Below the pieces are notes generated by a model. The model ran no database searches, was not told where the DNA came from, and was given only the letters and a program-made list of their open reading frames with translations. A stretch of 64,000 nt of DNA. It comes from Rhinopomastus cyanomelas (taxonomy: Eukaryota > Chordata > Aves > Bucerotiformes > Rhinopomastidae). How positions within the stretch are numbered: position 1 is the first letter of the stretch; every line of letters starts with the position of its first letter. The position numbers and the translations under genes are program-made. The stretch is taken from contig VXBP01008216.1 of NCBI GenBank assembly GCA_013400115.1, positions 62,001 through 126,000 on the forward strand, read 5' to 3'. Shown here piece after piece: positions 34,961 to 47,700 of this stretch.

Positions 34961-36927
34961 TCCTCCAGGGCTACCTACCATCACTGTTCAGTGGAGTAAT
35001 AGCAGCATGAATGTAAAAAATGGGGAAAATTCATCATCCACCAGGAGGGCACGGTGACAAACTTCTACACAGAGTTCTTTCAATAACCCCAGCACCAGTC
35101 TGGGGAGCAGGTAAGTACCATTCCCTCTGGTAACACCAGTTTGGAGGTGAGCCCCACAGGAAAATCTCCAGTGGCATCTGTGCACTGTGGACAAATCACA
35201 TCCACTTTTAAACAGAGACAAAAAAAGAAAACCCAATTTCCATTTCAAAACAGAAGAGGAGCTTTGTAGTCACAGTGCAGGGAACAGCCCGGTCCTGCGC
35301 CAGGAAAATCCAGCCAAGCCGCTAGGAAGAGTTCAGATGCTCCTGCTCTGCCTGCTGTCCTCAGTGCCTTTCTGTTTTCCTTATTACCTAACTGAAAAAC
35401 CAGGGGTGATGAGGATTGTCTCTTTCAACACAGCACAAGGGGGGTTTGTGTTTTTCTTAAGCCTGGTCTATGATCAGACTTTAAACTGAACTGAACTGCT
35501 TTGCACAGTCACTCTTCATGACTCACAAGTTACCTTGTGCCTGAGCCATGGCCTCAGATGGCTCCTACTCACAAGACAGAACTTCCCCTCCTCACTCCTC
35601 CCAGCTGCTTTTATCCATCAATATTTCCATGGCCTTGCAGAAGGCTTTATGCTCCACTAGTGAAGTTACAGCTCCACATGTAGGCTAGAGCAAGGCAAGA
35701 GCCCTTTCCTCACCTCTACTCAGGGTCTTCAAAGTCCAGTCTCATGAGTAAAAGCTTCACACTCATCATGTTATCCCTTCTGCAGATGAAGTAGGTGATA
35801 AAAAAAAAGAGGAAGCAAGGACCAGTTGGACTTCACCGTCCCAAGTACAGAAGGCAGCAGTCACACCATGGGTCCCTGTCCCTGGAACCTGAGGTGTAGG
35901 GAGCACCCACAGAACAATAGAGAGCAAAGCAACTTCATGATGCAGAGAGCAGCTAGATGGCCTTTAGAATAACTTTGGTGACTTGATGAGCAGCAGATGA
36001 ATCAGCCACTGAAACCTTAAGTCTTAATTGACTTCCATGCTGAGAGAAGCTGATGGCAAGCAAGTTACTTTGAAACACCTACATGATATCCAGATTCCTT
36101 AGAGTCAGAACAGAGATCACAGAATTCAACAAGAGAAAGCCAGTAGGACACCCAGACAGTTCCCAAAGGTTCTGGCATCCAGGTGTCTACTCTGTGAGGA
36201 AGCAAAGAAAGAGAGAGATCTCAGAAGAGGTCTTTGTAGCTGTATAGACCACTTTCAAGGGAGCACCAGAGACAGCTGCTGCAGATCTGTTTGATGTACA
36301 GTCATGTGAACAACAAGGCATTCATTTCTGGGAAGGATGAAGCCTACACAACACGAATCCAAGGAGAACACAGCTTTAAAAGACGACAGAACACTTGATG
36401 TGTGGCAGATTCATGACGTTATTGACTGTAGTTCCAGAATAGAACAAAGGTTTGCTACCAGCACAATGGGAAAAGATGATTCCAAGTGGATTCTGAGGCT
36501 CCCCAGCATGTTATAGTTTGCACCAAAATACATGGAATGAGGCTGAGCTGGATTAGTGGGGTGGGTTTTTTTTTCAAAGTAGCTTATACAAAGTTGACAT
36601 GAATGGAGGAGGCATCTACCAGAGAGACCACAGGCCAAGAGCATCAGTCCTCCCTTACATCTGCAAAGCAGTACTGCTGCTAGATACAACTTCTTGTTAG
36701 ATGTACAGGTAGAAAGGACACACAAGGTCTCTAGTGGCAGGTAATGAAGTTAGAGCCTGGAGCATTTAAGGGTCTCTGAACCCTCAGCAGTAAAAGGTGA
36801 GTTATTGTGCACATGCACAAAATGTTTCCTTATGGGCTAGTAAATGCCTGTCCTGACCAGTGCTTTCAAACACATTTTACTCCATAAGCTGTCCTCAGAT
36901 ATTGATGATGTGATTGCAACTAATGTC

Positions 36928-37500
36928 ATGGAATCACAGAACATCAGGGATTGGAAGGGACCTCGAAAGATCATTCAGTCCAATCCCCCCGCAACAGCAG
37001 GATCACCTAGACCAAGTCACACAGGAACAGGTCCAGGTGGGTTTTAAACATCTCCAGAGAAGGAGACTCCACAACCTCCCTGGGCAGCCCCTTCCAATGC
37101 CCGTCACCCTCACTGGGAAGAAGTTCCTTCTCATATTGATGTGGAACCTCTTCCATCTTACACCCATTGCCCCTTGTCCTATCACCAGATGACACTGAGC
37201 AGAGCCCGGCTCCATCCTCCTGACACCCACCCTTCACATATTTATAGACATTAATGAGGTCACCCCTCAGTCTCCTTTTTTCCAAGCTAAAGAGACCCAG
37301 CACCCTCAGCATTTCCTTATCAGGAAGATGCTCCACTCCCTTCATCATATGTGTGGCTTTGTGCAGGACTCTCTCCACTAGTTCTGTGTCCTTCTGGAAG
37401 TGAGGGGCCCACAACTGGACACAATATTCCAGATGTGGTCTCACCAGGGCACAGCAGAGGCAGAGGGGAACCTCTCAATCAGCTAACCACACTCCTCCTG
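36928..37500 (-). mobile_element. CR1 LINE fragment
   Basis: AATCACAGAACATCAGGGATT through GTGGAACCTCTTCCATCTT to GATGTGGTCTCACCAGGGC. Same orientation and span as the copy at 34376. Confidence 0.93.
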
Positions 37501-38694
37501 CAGTCAACAGTAAAGCTCAAAGACCAAAACCACCCCTAAGACAGCCCTCAGAAGGTCGTGAGAAACAGCTCCGCTTCATGGCACACATCTGCTGCGACCT
37601 CAACTCCAAGGGCTCCAACCACCAAGGCCTCATAGGCTGAGATGGTCTCAGGGGAGTGATAAGCATCACCAAGGTCCACACTAGGACCTAAAGGCCTACA
37701 GTATCACATTGTCCTCTGAATTCCCACCAGAAATCAGCGCGGTCCCACCTCATCCTGCCTCACCCAGTCACGTACATTTCTCCTCTGTGCAAAGCTGCAG
37801 GGGCAGGATTTTCATCCGAACGTTCCCCTTGTGTCCAAGTTCCAAGCCAACTGCACTGCCTTTGAAAAGACATTTCAACACACACCCAAAGGTGCTCAGG
37901 GACAGGGCTTGTCACAAGCATGAACAACAGGATTAGGAGGGAATTAGGACTTTCTCAGACAACTCTGGAGCTGCACACCCCTCTTACACGTTTAATTCCT
38001 GTCATGAAACAAGCCTGTCACGCTGTGACCATTAATGCAATTAACCCCAAACACAGACGAAGTAACTGCAACAATCCCTTTTGCTACACCCTGGCCTTCA
38101 ATTACTGACTTGATCAAGTGACATCCAGCCATCAGACACCCTCCTTTGGTGTCACAGCCTCATGGCACAGAAGATGCTTGAAAAGGCAGCACCAGTGCAT
38201 AGGATGAGCCTGTAAACCAACCTGCCCTGATCTGCAGCTTTTTGAGCAAGATTTGACTTCTAGCAGAAGGTGTCTGCAAACGTTTGGTTCTTTGTGGTTA
38301 TTGGGTGAGGAAAATACAAAAACCCAACCTAACCTGCTTGAATCTTCCATTTAGCACCAAATCAGGCTGCACCTCCACAAAGAACTGTCCACTGACGTTC
38401 ACTTTGTCAAACTGATTCAGAAAGCAAATTAAATCTACATGAAAGGGCCACATCACTCTCCTTCAAAGCTAATGATGGTGTCAGACGTAGGTACTCGGAC
38501 CCTTCCTGCTACACCAGGCATTTCAGTTGCAAGCTTTTGCCCACCGAACAGCTCCTAAGTCAAGGGATGGATGCAGCTGAAAGCAACAACTACATCCACA
38601 GTGACTCACAGCTGCAGAGGGAGGCTTTGGTAGCCAGTGCTCTCAGAATCCTCTAACAAGCTGCTTTAACAGCAGCCTAATGTATTTCTAAATC

Positions 38695-39165
38695 ATAGGA
38701 TCATAGAATCACAGAACATCAGGGGTTGGAAGGGACCTCAAAAGATCATCTAGTCCAATCCTCCTGACACAGCAGGATCACCTAGATCAAGTCACACAGG
38801 AACACATCCAGGCAAGTCTTGAATATCTCCAGTGAAGGAGACTCCACAACCACCCTGGGCAGCCCATTTCAGTGCTCCCTCACTGGGAAGAAGTTCCTTC
38901 TCACCTTTATGTACCAGATGTGATCTCACCAGGCCAGAGCAGAGGTGGAGAAGAACCTTTTTCAATCTGCTAACCACCCCTCTTCTGATCCACCCCAGGA
39001 TGCTGTTGGCCCTCTTGGCCACAAGAGCACACTGCCGGCTCATGGTCACCCTGCTGTCCACCAGGACCCCCAGGTCCCTTTCCCCTGCACTGCTCTCCAG
39101 CAATGAGGCGCTGACTTCCCCCCCTCCTCTCAGCGAGCCGGGGCTGTACACACATTGCTCCACAC
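38695..39165 (-). mobile_element. CR1 LINE fragment, internally deleted
   Basis: It starts with a doubled tail (ATCATAGGATCATAGAATC). At about 38913 it jumps from CACCTTTATGTA to CCAGATGTGATCTCACC, skipping a few hundred bases. It then continues into CACCCTGCTGTCCACCAGG and TTGCTCCACACTAATGATC. Confidence 0.9.
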
Positions 39166-39594
39166 TAATGATCTGTCTCGGTGACACACAAACACAGTTG
39201 TAGAGATGAGCAGCCGCGATGCCAGAAACCCAAATCTCCCACAGCCTGCATCCCATAGTAAACTAATTAGCACCTCACATCAGAGCTGACGTGCCGCTGC
39301 CTTTTAACTTCAGAGACGATTAAACAGCTCGCAGCCCGGTTCCTCGAGCAGCCAGCTGCCCTACCTGCTACACCTAGAACTACCAAAATCAGGTCAGGTT
39401 CAAAACAAGAGGCACACGCTCCACTTTCCACAGGCAGAGCTTATCATCCTTCGCTGGCACGCTGGCACCGTCAGAGCAGGTCGCCCAGGTTTTAGGGCAC
39501 AAGCCCAGCTCCTCCAGTGTGTTACAGCAGGAGCACCAGGGGTATAATTTGGTAGAGCTCTGCTGATTTCAGCAGAACCCCACATCCAACCAGA

Positions 39595-39674
39595 TCCAAG
39601 TGATCCTGCTCTGGCCAGAGGATTGGACTAGATCTTTTGAGGTCCCTTCCAATCCCTAATGTTTCGTGATTCCA
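39595..39674 (+). mobile_element. CR1 LINE 3' tail
   Basis: CAAGTGATCCTGCTCTGGCC to CCAATCCCTAATGTTTCGTG. Confidence 0.88.
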
Positions 39675-41435
39675 CATCAGGTGAGGATGCAGCTCCAGAG
39701 GTCTACGTGCACCTTGGCAGCACATCTGACACCTGTCACTACTGGATGTGTCCCTGTATCCCAGCTGTATGAGCAAGTATTTGTTCTCCAGATGAAGGAG
39801 GTTTTGTTTCTATAACCCACAGAGAAGTTGCAGATCCTTTGAGACAAGCTGCATCATTATGCCCTTTCTCAGTGGTGCAGGCAGATGCAGGGGGACCTCT
39901 CAGGTGGCAGGGGACACACAGGAATCCACCCAGCTTTGCCAGGTTGCTACCTACCCAGTCACCCACACTGATCTCTGTGGCTCTCCAGCAGGGAGACCTG
40001 CCCCTGAGACACCGTACAGCGGGTCAGGATGTCTGTGGGATTGATGTGGTGCTGCCTTCCCTGCTCCAGGATGGGGCAGGAGTCCTCTTCCCTGCTTAGT
40101 GGGAAGGGCTTCCTTCTCAGCAGGGGAGAGGCACCACAGGGAAATCAACCTACACTTGGTGCTACTCCCAAGTCACCACCCAAGGAAACAAAAGAGCAAA
40201 AGAGCACAGGGTGGAAACTTCAAGAACCCTCAGAGCTGAAGAAAGCACCAGCTCCATCACCTTCCCTGGAGAGGACTTGGCCCAGAGCAGTGCTGTGACC
40301 AGGGTGGTCATACAGCTGCTGGAGGAAATGATTTGCATCATCCCAAGTCTGCTGTAGGGCCACGGCCCTGCAGGGGGGAGGCACCCCCTGACCTCCCTGT
40401 TTGCAGGGAGGACTTGTGGGAAGTGATGGGACAGAGGAGAGGCCACGTCTGCCTTTCAGAATTGTGGCAGGAGGAGCAATTCCTCACCAAGCTGCTGATT
40501 TTGTCTTCCTAACACCCAGCCCTGTAGCAGCCTTCACTCACATATAGTGTCCACGTCTCCTTCAATAACCAGCCCACGGAGGTGGTCCCCAAGCCTGAAA
40601 CAGTGACTCTCAGCAGGAGGAGGGCTGGAACCCTGTGGAGCAAAGGGACAGAGAGCTGTCACCTCACTCCAGTTAAATGACAGGAAGGGACAAAGCCTGA
40701 TTGTCCCTGTACACCTGCAGCCTTGGTGGTCTCATACCTACCCTGAACCAGCAGGGGATTGATTAGCAAAGTGCAAAAAGCCCTTTCAGCATCCTAGTGT
40801 AGGAATTAAAACCGGATTAATTCAGTGTGCTGACACCCCAGTCTGACACAACTGCCATTTCACCTGCCCAAAGGGGCAGGTGGGTCAGCATCACCCCCTC
40901 CACCTCCCACCCAGACCTGCTGCAGCAGCCTGGAGCGACATCACGCACTTGTCTGTGGTTTGTGTTTAGTAATGGGTGTTTCTCTTCATGTCCACCACCC
41001 TTCTGGAGCCATATAATGCTTCAGGGTCTCATCAGGGGAATGGCAGTCTCAGAGTCTGGAGAAACAAGGGAGTGGAATTCCAGGCAGGGTAACAGGTCCA
41101 GCCGCACTGGTTTGTCCTGCGTTTCCCACAGCCCTAACAGCAGGAGGGTTTCTTCCCTGTCTCTGCTGACCAGTCACTTAGAAGGGCACTGCAGCTCCCC
41201 AACAGGTACCAAACCTGCTCGGCTTCCTTCAGGCACCTGTCCATGATGGATGGTGGCATCGCCCTCCTACTGTCCTGGCCAAAACCAGGGCAGTGTCCTG
41301 TGCTTTCAGTCAACAAGGAGTGTTGAAGGAGCCTGAAGAAGCCAAGTAATTACTTCTGGATGAAGCACTTAATGGTAGATATAAATACACGAGGAACATG
41401 AACATCCAGGGCTGCCCCAGCTTTTTAGAGCCTCG

Positions 41436-41565
41436 TTATTCTCTGGCAAATGGGGAAGAATTACTGCAGACCCTGAATACTGGGCAAAGATCTCCAGTGC
41501 TTATTCTCTGGCAAATGGGGAAGAATTACTGCAGACCCTAAATACTGGGCAAAGGTCTCCAGTGC
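41436..41565. repeat. Tandem duplication, 2 x 65 bp
   Basis: Two adjacent 65-base units start at 41436 and 41501, both beginning TTATTCTCTGGCAAATGGGG. They differ at two places that I can see (CCCTGAAT versus CCCTAAAT, and AAAGATCTCC versus AAAGGTCTCC). It is not CR1. The near-identity suggests a recent event or an assembly artefact. Confidence 0.95.
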
Positions 41566-42182
41566 TCCAAGAGGAAGCATCACCGAGACAGCAAAGTTTC
41601 AGCATTTTGCATGATTTATAAATGGCCAAAAAGACAAAAATAACAACCCCAAACTATCAGTCTCCTGACAAGGACCTTTTAAAGAGTGAGAATAAATGAT
41701 GTCTAACGATCATAATTATATCCCCAGCACATTCATTCTCTCAGGATGAGTAACCAGGGGATGCTGTAGCCTCCAGTAAAATCGTGACTCAGAGTGATGC
41801 TCTGCCCTTGATTAGACTTTATGGGTCATACCCAGCCCAGGAAAGGACTTGCCCTTCTCTGTGCTCAGATGACAGAGTTTAGATCACTGCACCCTATCAA
41901 ATACAGACCAAGAGCCTATATCGGATGCCTTTGTCCTTCTCCCTACTCAGAGTTTCAGACCATAAAACCAGCAGAGCAGGATCCATTCCTGCATCCAGTC
42001 AGTGTCTGGCAGATCACTGACACAGGCTTCCCATCAAAATCCGTATTTAGAGTAACCGAGACCCTCCCCATCACCTGGCAGAGGTCAGCAGCTACTCCTC
42101 ATACTACACACCTCCTCATCCCCCCTGACCAGACCACCAGCTCCCAGCCCCACCACTCAAGCAAGAATCATGCTCAGCTAAA

Positions 42183-42183
42183 N
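42183..42183. other. Ambiguous base (N)
   Basis: One N in otherwise continuous sequence. It indicates an unresolved or polished-out assembly position rather than biology. Confidence 0.99.
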
Positions 42184-43234
42184 CTTTGTTGCCCTGCTTG
42201 CATTTGATACTTGGGGATAATTCCAGCACAACCTGAAGTCAACAGGACCTGCCACAGATGAGTTGAGCTCAGAACCTTCTGAGGCAGAGCCGGGCGTTTT
42301 CCCTGCCAGTTTTTGCAGAAGGAGAATCACAAACCAATGAGAAGAGAGAGAGCAGACGTAAATTAAGGAGGCACAAAAGAAATTGGGACTGTAAATCCAT
42401 GTAATAAGTTGCCAGCACTCCCGGTGCTCAGGAGTGATGTTTTCTGAGACTGCAGGTCTGCTGCCACCGCTCCTCCAGCTAGGGAGCGAAAACAGCATCA
42501 TTTCACAAGGTAGCATCTGTTGCTACAGCAATTAGCGCCTCATTTGACTAACAAAGTACCTGCACAGAGCACATTTGCCAGCTCCGGACAAATAAGCAGG
42601 GAATAACCATCTAGGATGCACAAGGAGGTCAACCAGCCTGTCTGCTGACAGAGCTTATGAGCTCTGGTTAAGCAGTTCTGCAAGGTGGACCCTGGTGGTG
42701 GGCAATTGACCATCGAGAAGGAACCTGGTTGAGCAGCTGATGGCATTTCCCCTTAGAGGGGAATCGCGTTGCGTCCACAGGGCACTAAACAAAGCTGAAA
42801 GCAAGCCAAGCACATGAGCTGCTGGCCACTCACACAGGAGGTTTGTGTTCAACAGCACAGGGCCACGGGGTACAAGGAGCAACGGAACCAAAGAGAAGGA
42901 AAAAGAGCAGCCATTGAAATGATGTTTTTCTCCTCAGAAGGCCTCCAAAATAAACAAGCAGCTTGATCCAAAGCCCATTGAAACCAGTGGAAGGATTCCA
43001 GCTGCCCTCAATAGGCTCACGGCGAGGCCGGGCATGCCACGGGTGCTCCACGCGCTGCCCCACCAACGTGCTGACCCCCAACGGTGACTCTTCCCCACAT
43101 CCCGTCGCTCCTTCTGCCGTTGCTCAGTTCTTTTCTCCTCAGCCTCAGCAGGCAATCTGCAGTCACTAGCTGCCCAAACCACCTAATATTATTTAAAATC
43201 CTTTTGAAATAGTTCTTCAACCCAACCCTAAGAA

Positions 43235-43772
43235 TGCCTCACTCTGCTCTCGTGAGAGCCCACCTTGAATATTGCCCCCAGTTCTGGTGTTTCAAACTTC
43301 AGGGCATGAAAGGGTTGGAGTGAGTCCAGAGGAAGCCACGAAGATGATCTGAGGGCTAGAACATCTTTGCCATGAGGTTAGGCTGAGGGACCTGGGCTTG
43401 TTCAGCCTAGGGAAGAGAATATTCCAGAGGGATCTTACAGCTGCCTTCCACTACCTGAAGAGAACCTATAAGAAGGCTGGAAAGGGACTTTTCCCAAGGG
43501 GATCTAGCAGTAGGACAAGGTTTTAAACTGAAGGAGAGCAGGTTTAGACCAGATCTTAGAAGTTTTTCAGCACAAGGGTGGAGAGACTCTGGAATTGATT
43601 GTCCAGGAAGACTGTGACTACCCCTTCCCTGGAGGTGTTTAAGGCCAGGTTGGATGAGGCCCCTGAGCAACCAAGTCTAGTCTAGTTTAGGTGTCCCTAC
43701 CCATGGCAGGGATGGTTGGAGTGGATGATCTCCAAGGTCCTTTCCAACCTGAGGCAGTCTGTGGTTCTATGA
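43235..43772 (+). mobile_element. CR1 LINE fragment, older subfamily
   Basis: CTCGTGAGAGCCCACCTTG, CCTGGGCTTGTTCAGCCTAG, CTGGAGGTGTTTAAGGCC and the GTGGTTCTATGAAT end. Most similar to the copies at 9840 and 23320. Confidence 0.9.
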
Positions 43773-44438
43773 ATATGGCAATGTGAAAAGATCAGGAATC
43801 AATCACCCACATAGCTGGGGTCCACAAGATGTATTTGCATAGAAAGACTGAACAATACCTCTACCTTGTGCCTTCTGGACCCACCACATGGGCCAGTTCT
43901 CCCCCAGTTACCACCTCCTGAGTTTCAGCACTTGAAGAAATCTCTGCTGATACCTAGAGAAGTTCCAAGTTCCCCTCATGAGGAATGACAGGCCAAGCTA
44001 AGACAGCATACACACTTTGCATGTCCCTGCTGAGCACAGCCCCTCCAAGAACAAAAGCCAGGACTCTCAGTCCAGTTTTCCCTCTCCACTTACCAAAGCC
44101 CCAAGAGAAAGGTGTGACGCCAGCGGTGGCTCTATCGGACGCCTTAGGGCAGGACCAATGACTTTGGGAAAGGTCAGACACACAAACAATGGGAAAGGAA
44201 GCAGGGAGGGGACAGGGACAGAGGGGAAGGTGGGGTGGCTGAGGTGGCCCCAGCTGCTGAGCCAGCCCATTCAGGTCAGCAGAACCCCACCCCTCAGGAA
44301 GCGGGGTGCAGGTGCTGAACATAGCCTTGACCATGCCAAGAGAAACGCCCTCTCATCTCACCCCTTTCTCCCAGTCTTCCATCAGTTGCTCTGTGACACA
44401 GCACTGGGGGTTTTGCCATCCCCACTGCTGTGGCCAGA

Positions 44439-44652
44439 TCATAGAATCATAGAACTCTCTAGGCTGGAAGTGATCTCTAGAAGTCATCTAGTCCAGCTTC
44501 CTTACACAGAGACAACTCTACCTAGGTCAGGCTGCTCAGAACCTCATCAAGCCTGACCTTAAATGACTCCATAGATGGGGCTCCCAACCACCTGCCCGGG
44601 CAGCTCATTTCAGCCTTCAACCATCCTCACATTGAAGAACTTGTTTCTGATC
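44439..44652 (-). mobile_element. CR1 LINE fragment, distinct subfamily
   Basis: ATCATAGAATCATAGAACTC, GTCATCTAGTCCAGCTTCC and GAACCTCATCAAGCCTGACC. It ends at the junction with the next copy. Confidence 0.85.
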
Positions 44653-44766
44653 ACAGAATCATTAGGGATTGGAAGGGACCTCAAAAGATCATCTAGTCCA
44701 ATCCCCCTGCAACAGCAGGATCACCTAGACCAAGTCGCACTGGAACACGTCCAGGTGGGTTTAATG
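44653..44766 (-). mobile_element. CR1 LINE 3' end
   Basis: CACAGAATCATTAGGGATTG to CACGTCCAGGTGGGTTTA. It abuts the older copy at 44439-44652 with no spacer, so it probably inserted into it. Confidence 0.9.
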
Positions 44767-47700
44767 TCCAGACTAAAGCAGGTAAAATGTGAAACAATTT
44801 ATCCCAGTGTTTGCAGAGGGTGAGGATATTAGAACAGAGGTGGTTGACCCCAGGGCACTACTAAAGCAGAGTCTAAAACTAAAGAGTTTTACAGTTTGCT
44901 GGGGCTAGAAGAAGAGAAGCGAAGCAATAGTAGAGAGAAGACATCATCCAAGGGCTGTTGACAGCACAGGCTGTAAAAACCCATCTTGAGAAGAAACACT
45001 CCAACTTCTAAATATAGTTTGGATCCAGCATTTGTTCCAGTTAACCCCTTTAACTTTTTCTCTAGTCATCTTGGCAGAGAGGGAAGCCAAGACACAGTGG
45101 GAACAGGGTTTATCCCAACCAGAATTCCCAGTTGCCTCATCTCTGTTCCTTAAACAACAACAGAAGTTCCCCAATGGGGGTCAATCCTACGCTTTAAAAA
45201 GAACTGTTCCTGCTCCAAAGGGCACCAATGAGCCTCCAGCTAGCCAGTGTCCCAGGCAGTAACTCCAGAGTGCCCCTCACACTCCCCATGAGAACGCAGT
45301 AACCAAGCAGTTGGCAGAGACACTCTTGCCTAGATGGACAGGAGTGGCTGCCCCAAGAACAGAAATAACCCTCCTTTCTTTCTCTGCTGCAGGCTTGCAA
45401 GCTGCCCTGGCCATTATCAGAGCCACGAGTCAATCAGCAGTTCATGCTCCTAATTAAGGGGTGTTTGCTTTCCTGGGCGTGAGCCCTCGTTTGCCCAGAC
45501 CACAGGAATCATGATGTGTTCCCCCCCACCCCGTTCTCCTTGGAAAGGACACGAGAGCTTGGCCAGGGAAAGGAAGCCATTTGGAGCAGGAAAAGGATGC
45601 TTGGAAACAGAATCCGAGCGATCATATTAGACCCTTTCTGAGGTCAGAGGATCAAATCAACCAAAAAAAATAAATAGCTGCTGCTCTCATCCAAGTTAAT
45701 GGGCAAATCCACAGCACAGAAAGCCCTTTGCCTGCTGGTGTCAGCAGGTCACACCACTCTGTCTGGCTGCTCCTGGAGGATGCTTCCCAGGAGCCCTGAT
45801 CCCATCCTGCATGTGTGGCTGGAAGGGAAGGAGATGAAGGACATCAAGCCCAGGGAAGCCTAAGCACCTGGTCTTCCTCTTCCTCCACTCCCACATGAAG
45901 AGTAAGAAGTAGGACATCCAGCTACTTCTGGCTGGACCTTGCTCACCCAGTTTCATTGCCTCTTGTCTCACATACCTGTTCCTCAAGTCTTGAAGAGCCA
46001 CACAAGGAAAAGAGGGGACAAACTTCCTTCTCCTTACATGCACCTGCCCTCCCGACAGCACACTGGAGACTACGGGGCATCAGGTGGCTCGTTGGGTCCT
46101 GTCCCATCTTCAGCATCCCTCTACACTCTAAGCCTATTTTTAACCCTTCAGGGAGACAAACACAGATACTTGGCCCACAGTGGGGAACAGTAATAGGGGG
46201 ACCTGTCAGAAAACAGCGGTGGGAAAACGTCTAGCACTAGGGTTTTGTGGAGTAGAGAAAGCACAGCTATAAGCTCAGAGGGGTTCCAGTGCTCCACAGG
46301 CTGTCTGTAGAGACCATAACATCTCTCACTGGGGTCAAAGATAGGGGGACACACAGCCCTGTCCTTCCCACTGCCCCGTGGCAGGACATGGGGGCACCCA
46401 CAGCCAACTGTTTCAGCACACAAGAGAAAAAAAATCACACAGCCCCTTCCAGGATTCACACAGAAATGTTGAGAGGAAAATAAATTCGGGGATTTAAAAA
46501 CAAATCTAGTGGATGCTACGTTTACAACTCCTCTGAGGAGGGGAGAAGTAATGTGTCACATATAACATCCTTTCACCCCTTCCTCCTCCCGGTCGTTAAA
46601 TCACATAAAGCCCCCACGAGGACGCAGCAGCCGCTGGGACACAAGTCATGTTCCTATGCTGCTAGATCATGCATCAGCCTCAGAGCAGGTACAACTGCAG
46701 CCCCATCTGTTCCTCAAGATGCTCCCTGCCAGCTACCACAGCAGGGATTGCTCCCATCTCCCCTTTGAGGTACGGCTGAGCTCATGGGCAGAACCTCTGT
46801 GAAAGGGATCCATCACCCGCCTGCTGCTTGTTTGGGACGGACCCAACTGACCCGCGGGGATGGGTCGTTTGTTTTCTGGCACAAGGGACGAGCTCACGCT
46901 GCCAGCTCTGGTGAACAGCCCTTGATGATGCTGCACATCCTTAAACTACTGTGGGAGATAACGCGTTTTCCAGCTGTGTGTGTCATGCCAGAGCAAATTT
47001 ATAGCTGCAGCTTCATTTATAAATATTCCACGGGTTGCTCCAAGATTTTTCATTACAGCAGAGGAAGGGGAAGGAGAAAAGCAGCCAATATTTCCAATCT
47101 TCAGATGGAAATTTGAGGGACTTGTATACAAGTACAAATTAAAGTCTCAGCCATTCATCAGGGAGGCTCCAGCTTCTTGCATCTATCAGTTTTGAGCAGA
47201 CCTCACGTAATAACCAAAGCACCAGAGCTTAGTGCAGCACAGACCCTGAACACGGCCATCCCCAGGGGGGTTTTGGTGGATGTCCAGGGCAGCAATGGTG
47301 GTGCAGAGTCCTGCCAGCACTCAGCTGAGGACGGGCTGCTCAGGTGGGCGTGGAACTATTGCTAAAGGACATGCTGGTAGGCAACAGAGCAAAACCCAGA
47401 CCTCCAACTTGCCCCAAATTCCTGCTCTTCTGCCCACACAGCAGCTGTCGAGGTTCTGCGCTCAGCAGGGGACAGAGCCCACCACAGATTGGAGCACTGC
47501 TGGCTGCTGCAGTAGCAAATGCTTTCAGCTTGTTAGGTTCTCTGCAGATTCCAGCACTGGCTCAACACAGGGCAGCAACCCCACACTATGCATGCTCCCA
47601 TCCCCTTGATATCCATGACATTGCTTCCAAGTGAATGTCTTGCCCATCAGCCAGCCCAGTACCAGCAGCAGCCCCAGGAGCAAAGTCGGTCTGCCACTGG

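Larger units (their letters stand above)
32961..38694. other. FRMD4B 5' flank, proximal part
   Basis: Unique sequence between the CR1 copies at 33968, 34376 and 36928. It includes 33065-33960 and 34975-36920, where I see no gene, RNA gene or conserved exon. A poly-A run is near 35810. Reading frames here are short and lack splice context. Confidence 0.7.
39166..44438. other. 5' flank, no gene seen
   Basis: Holds a short CR1 tail (39595), the 65-bp tandem duplication (41436), an N (42183) and an older CR1 (43235). The rest is unique sequence. A mildly CpG-containing stretch lies at about 43015-43110, too weak to call an island. Confidence 0.65.
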
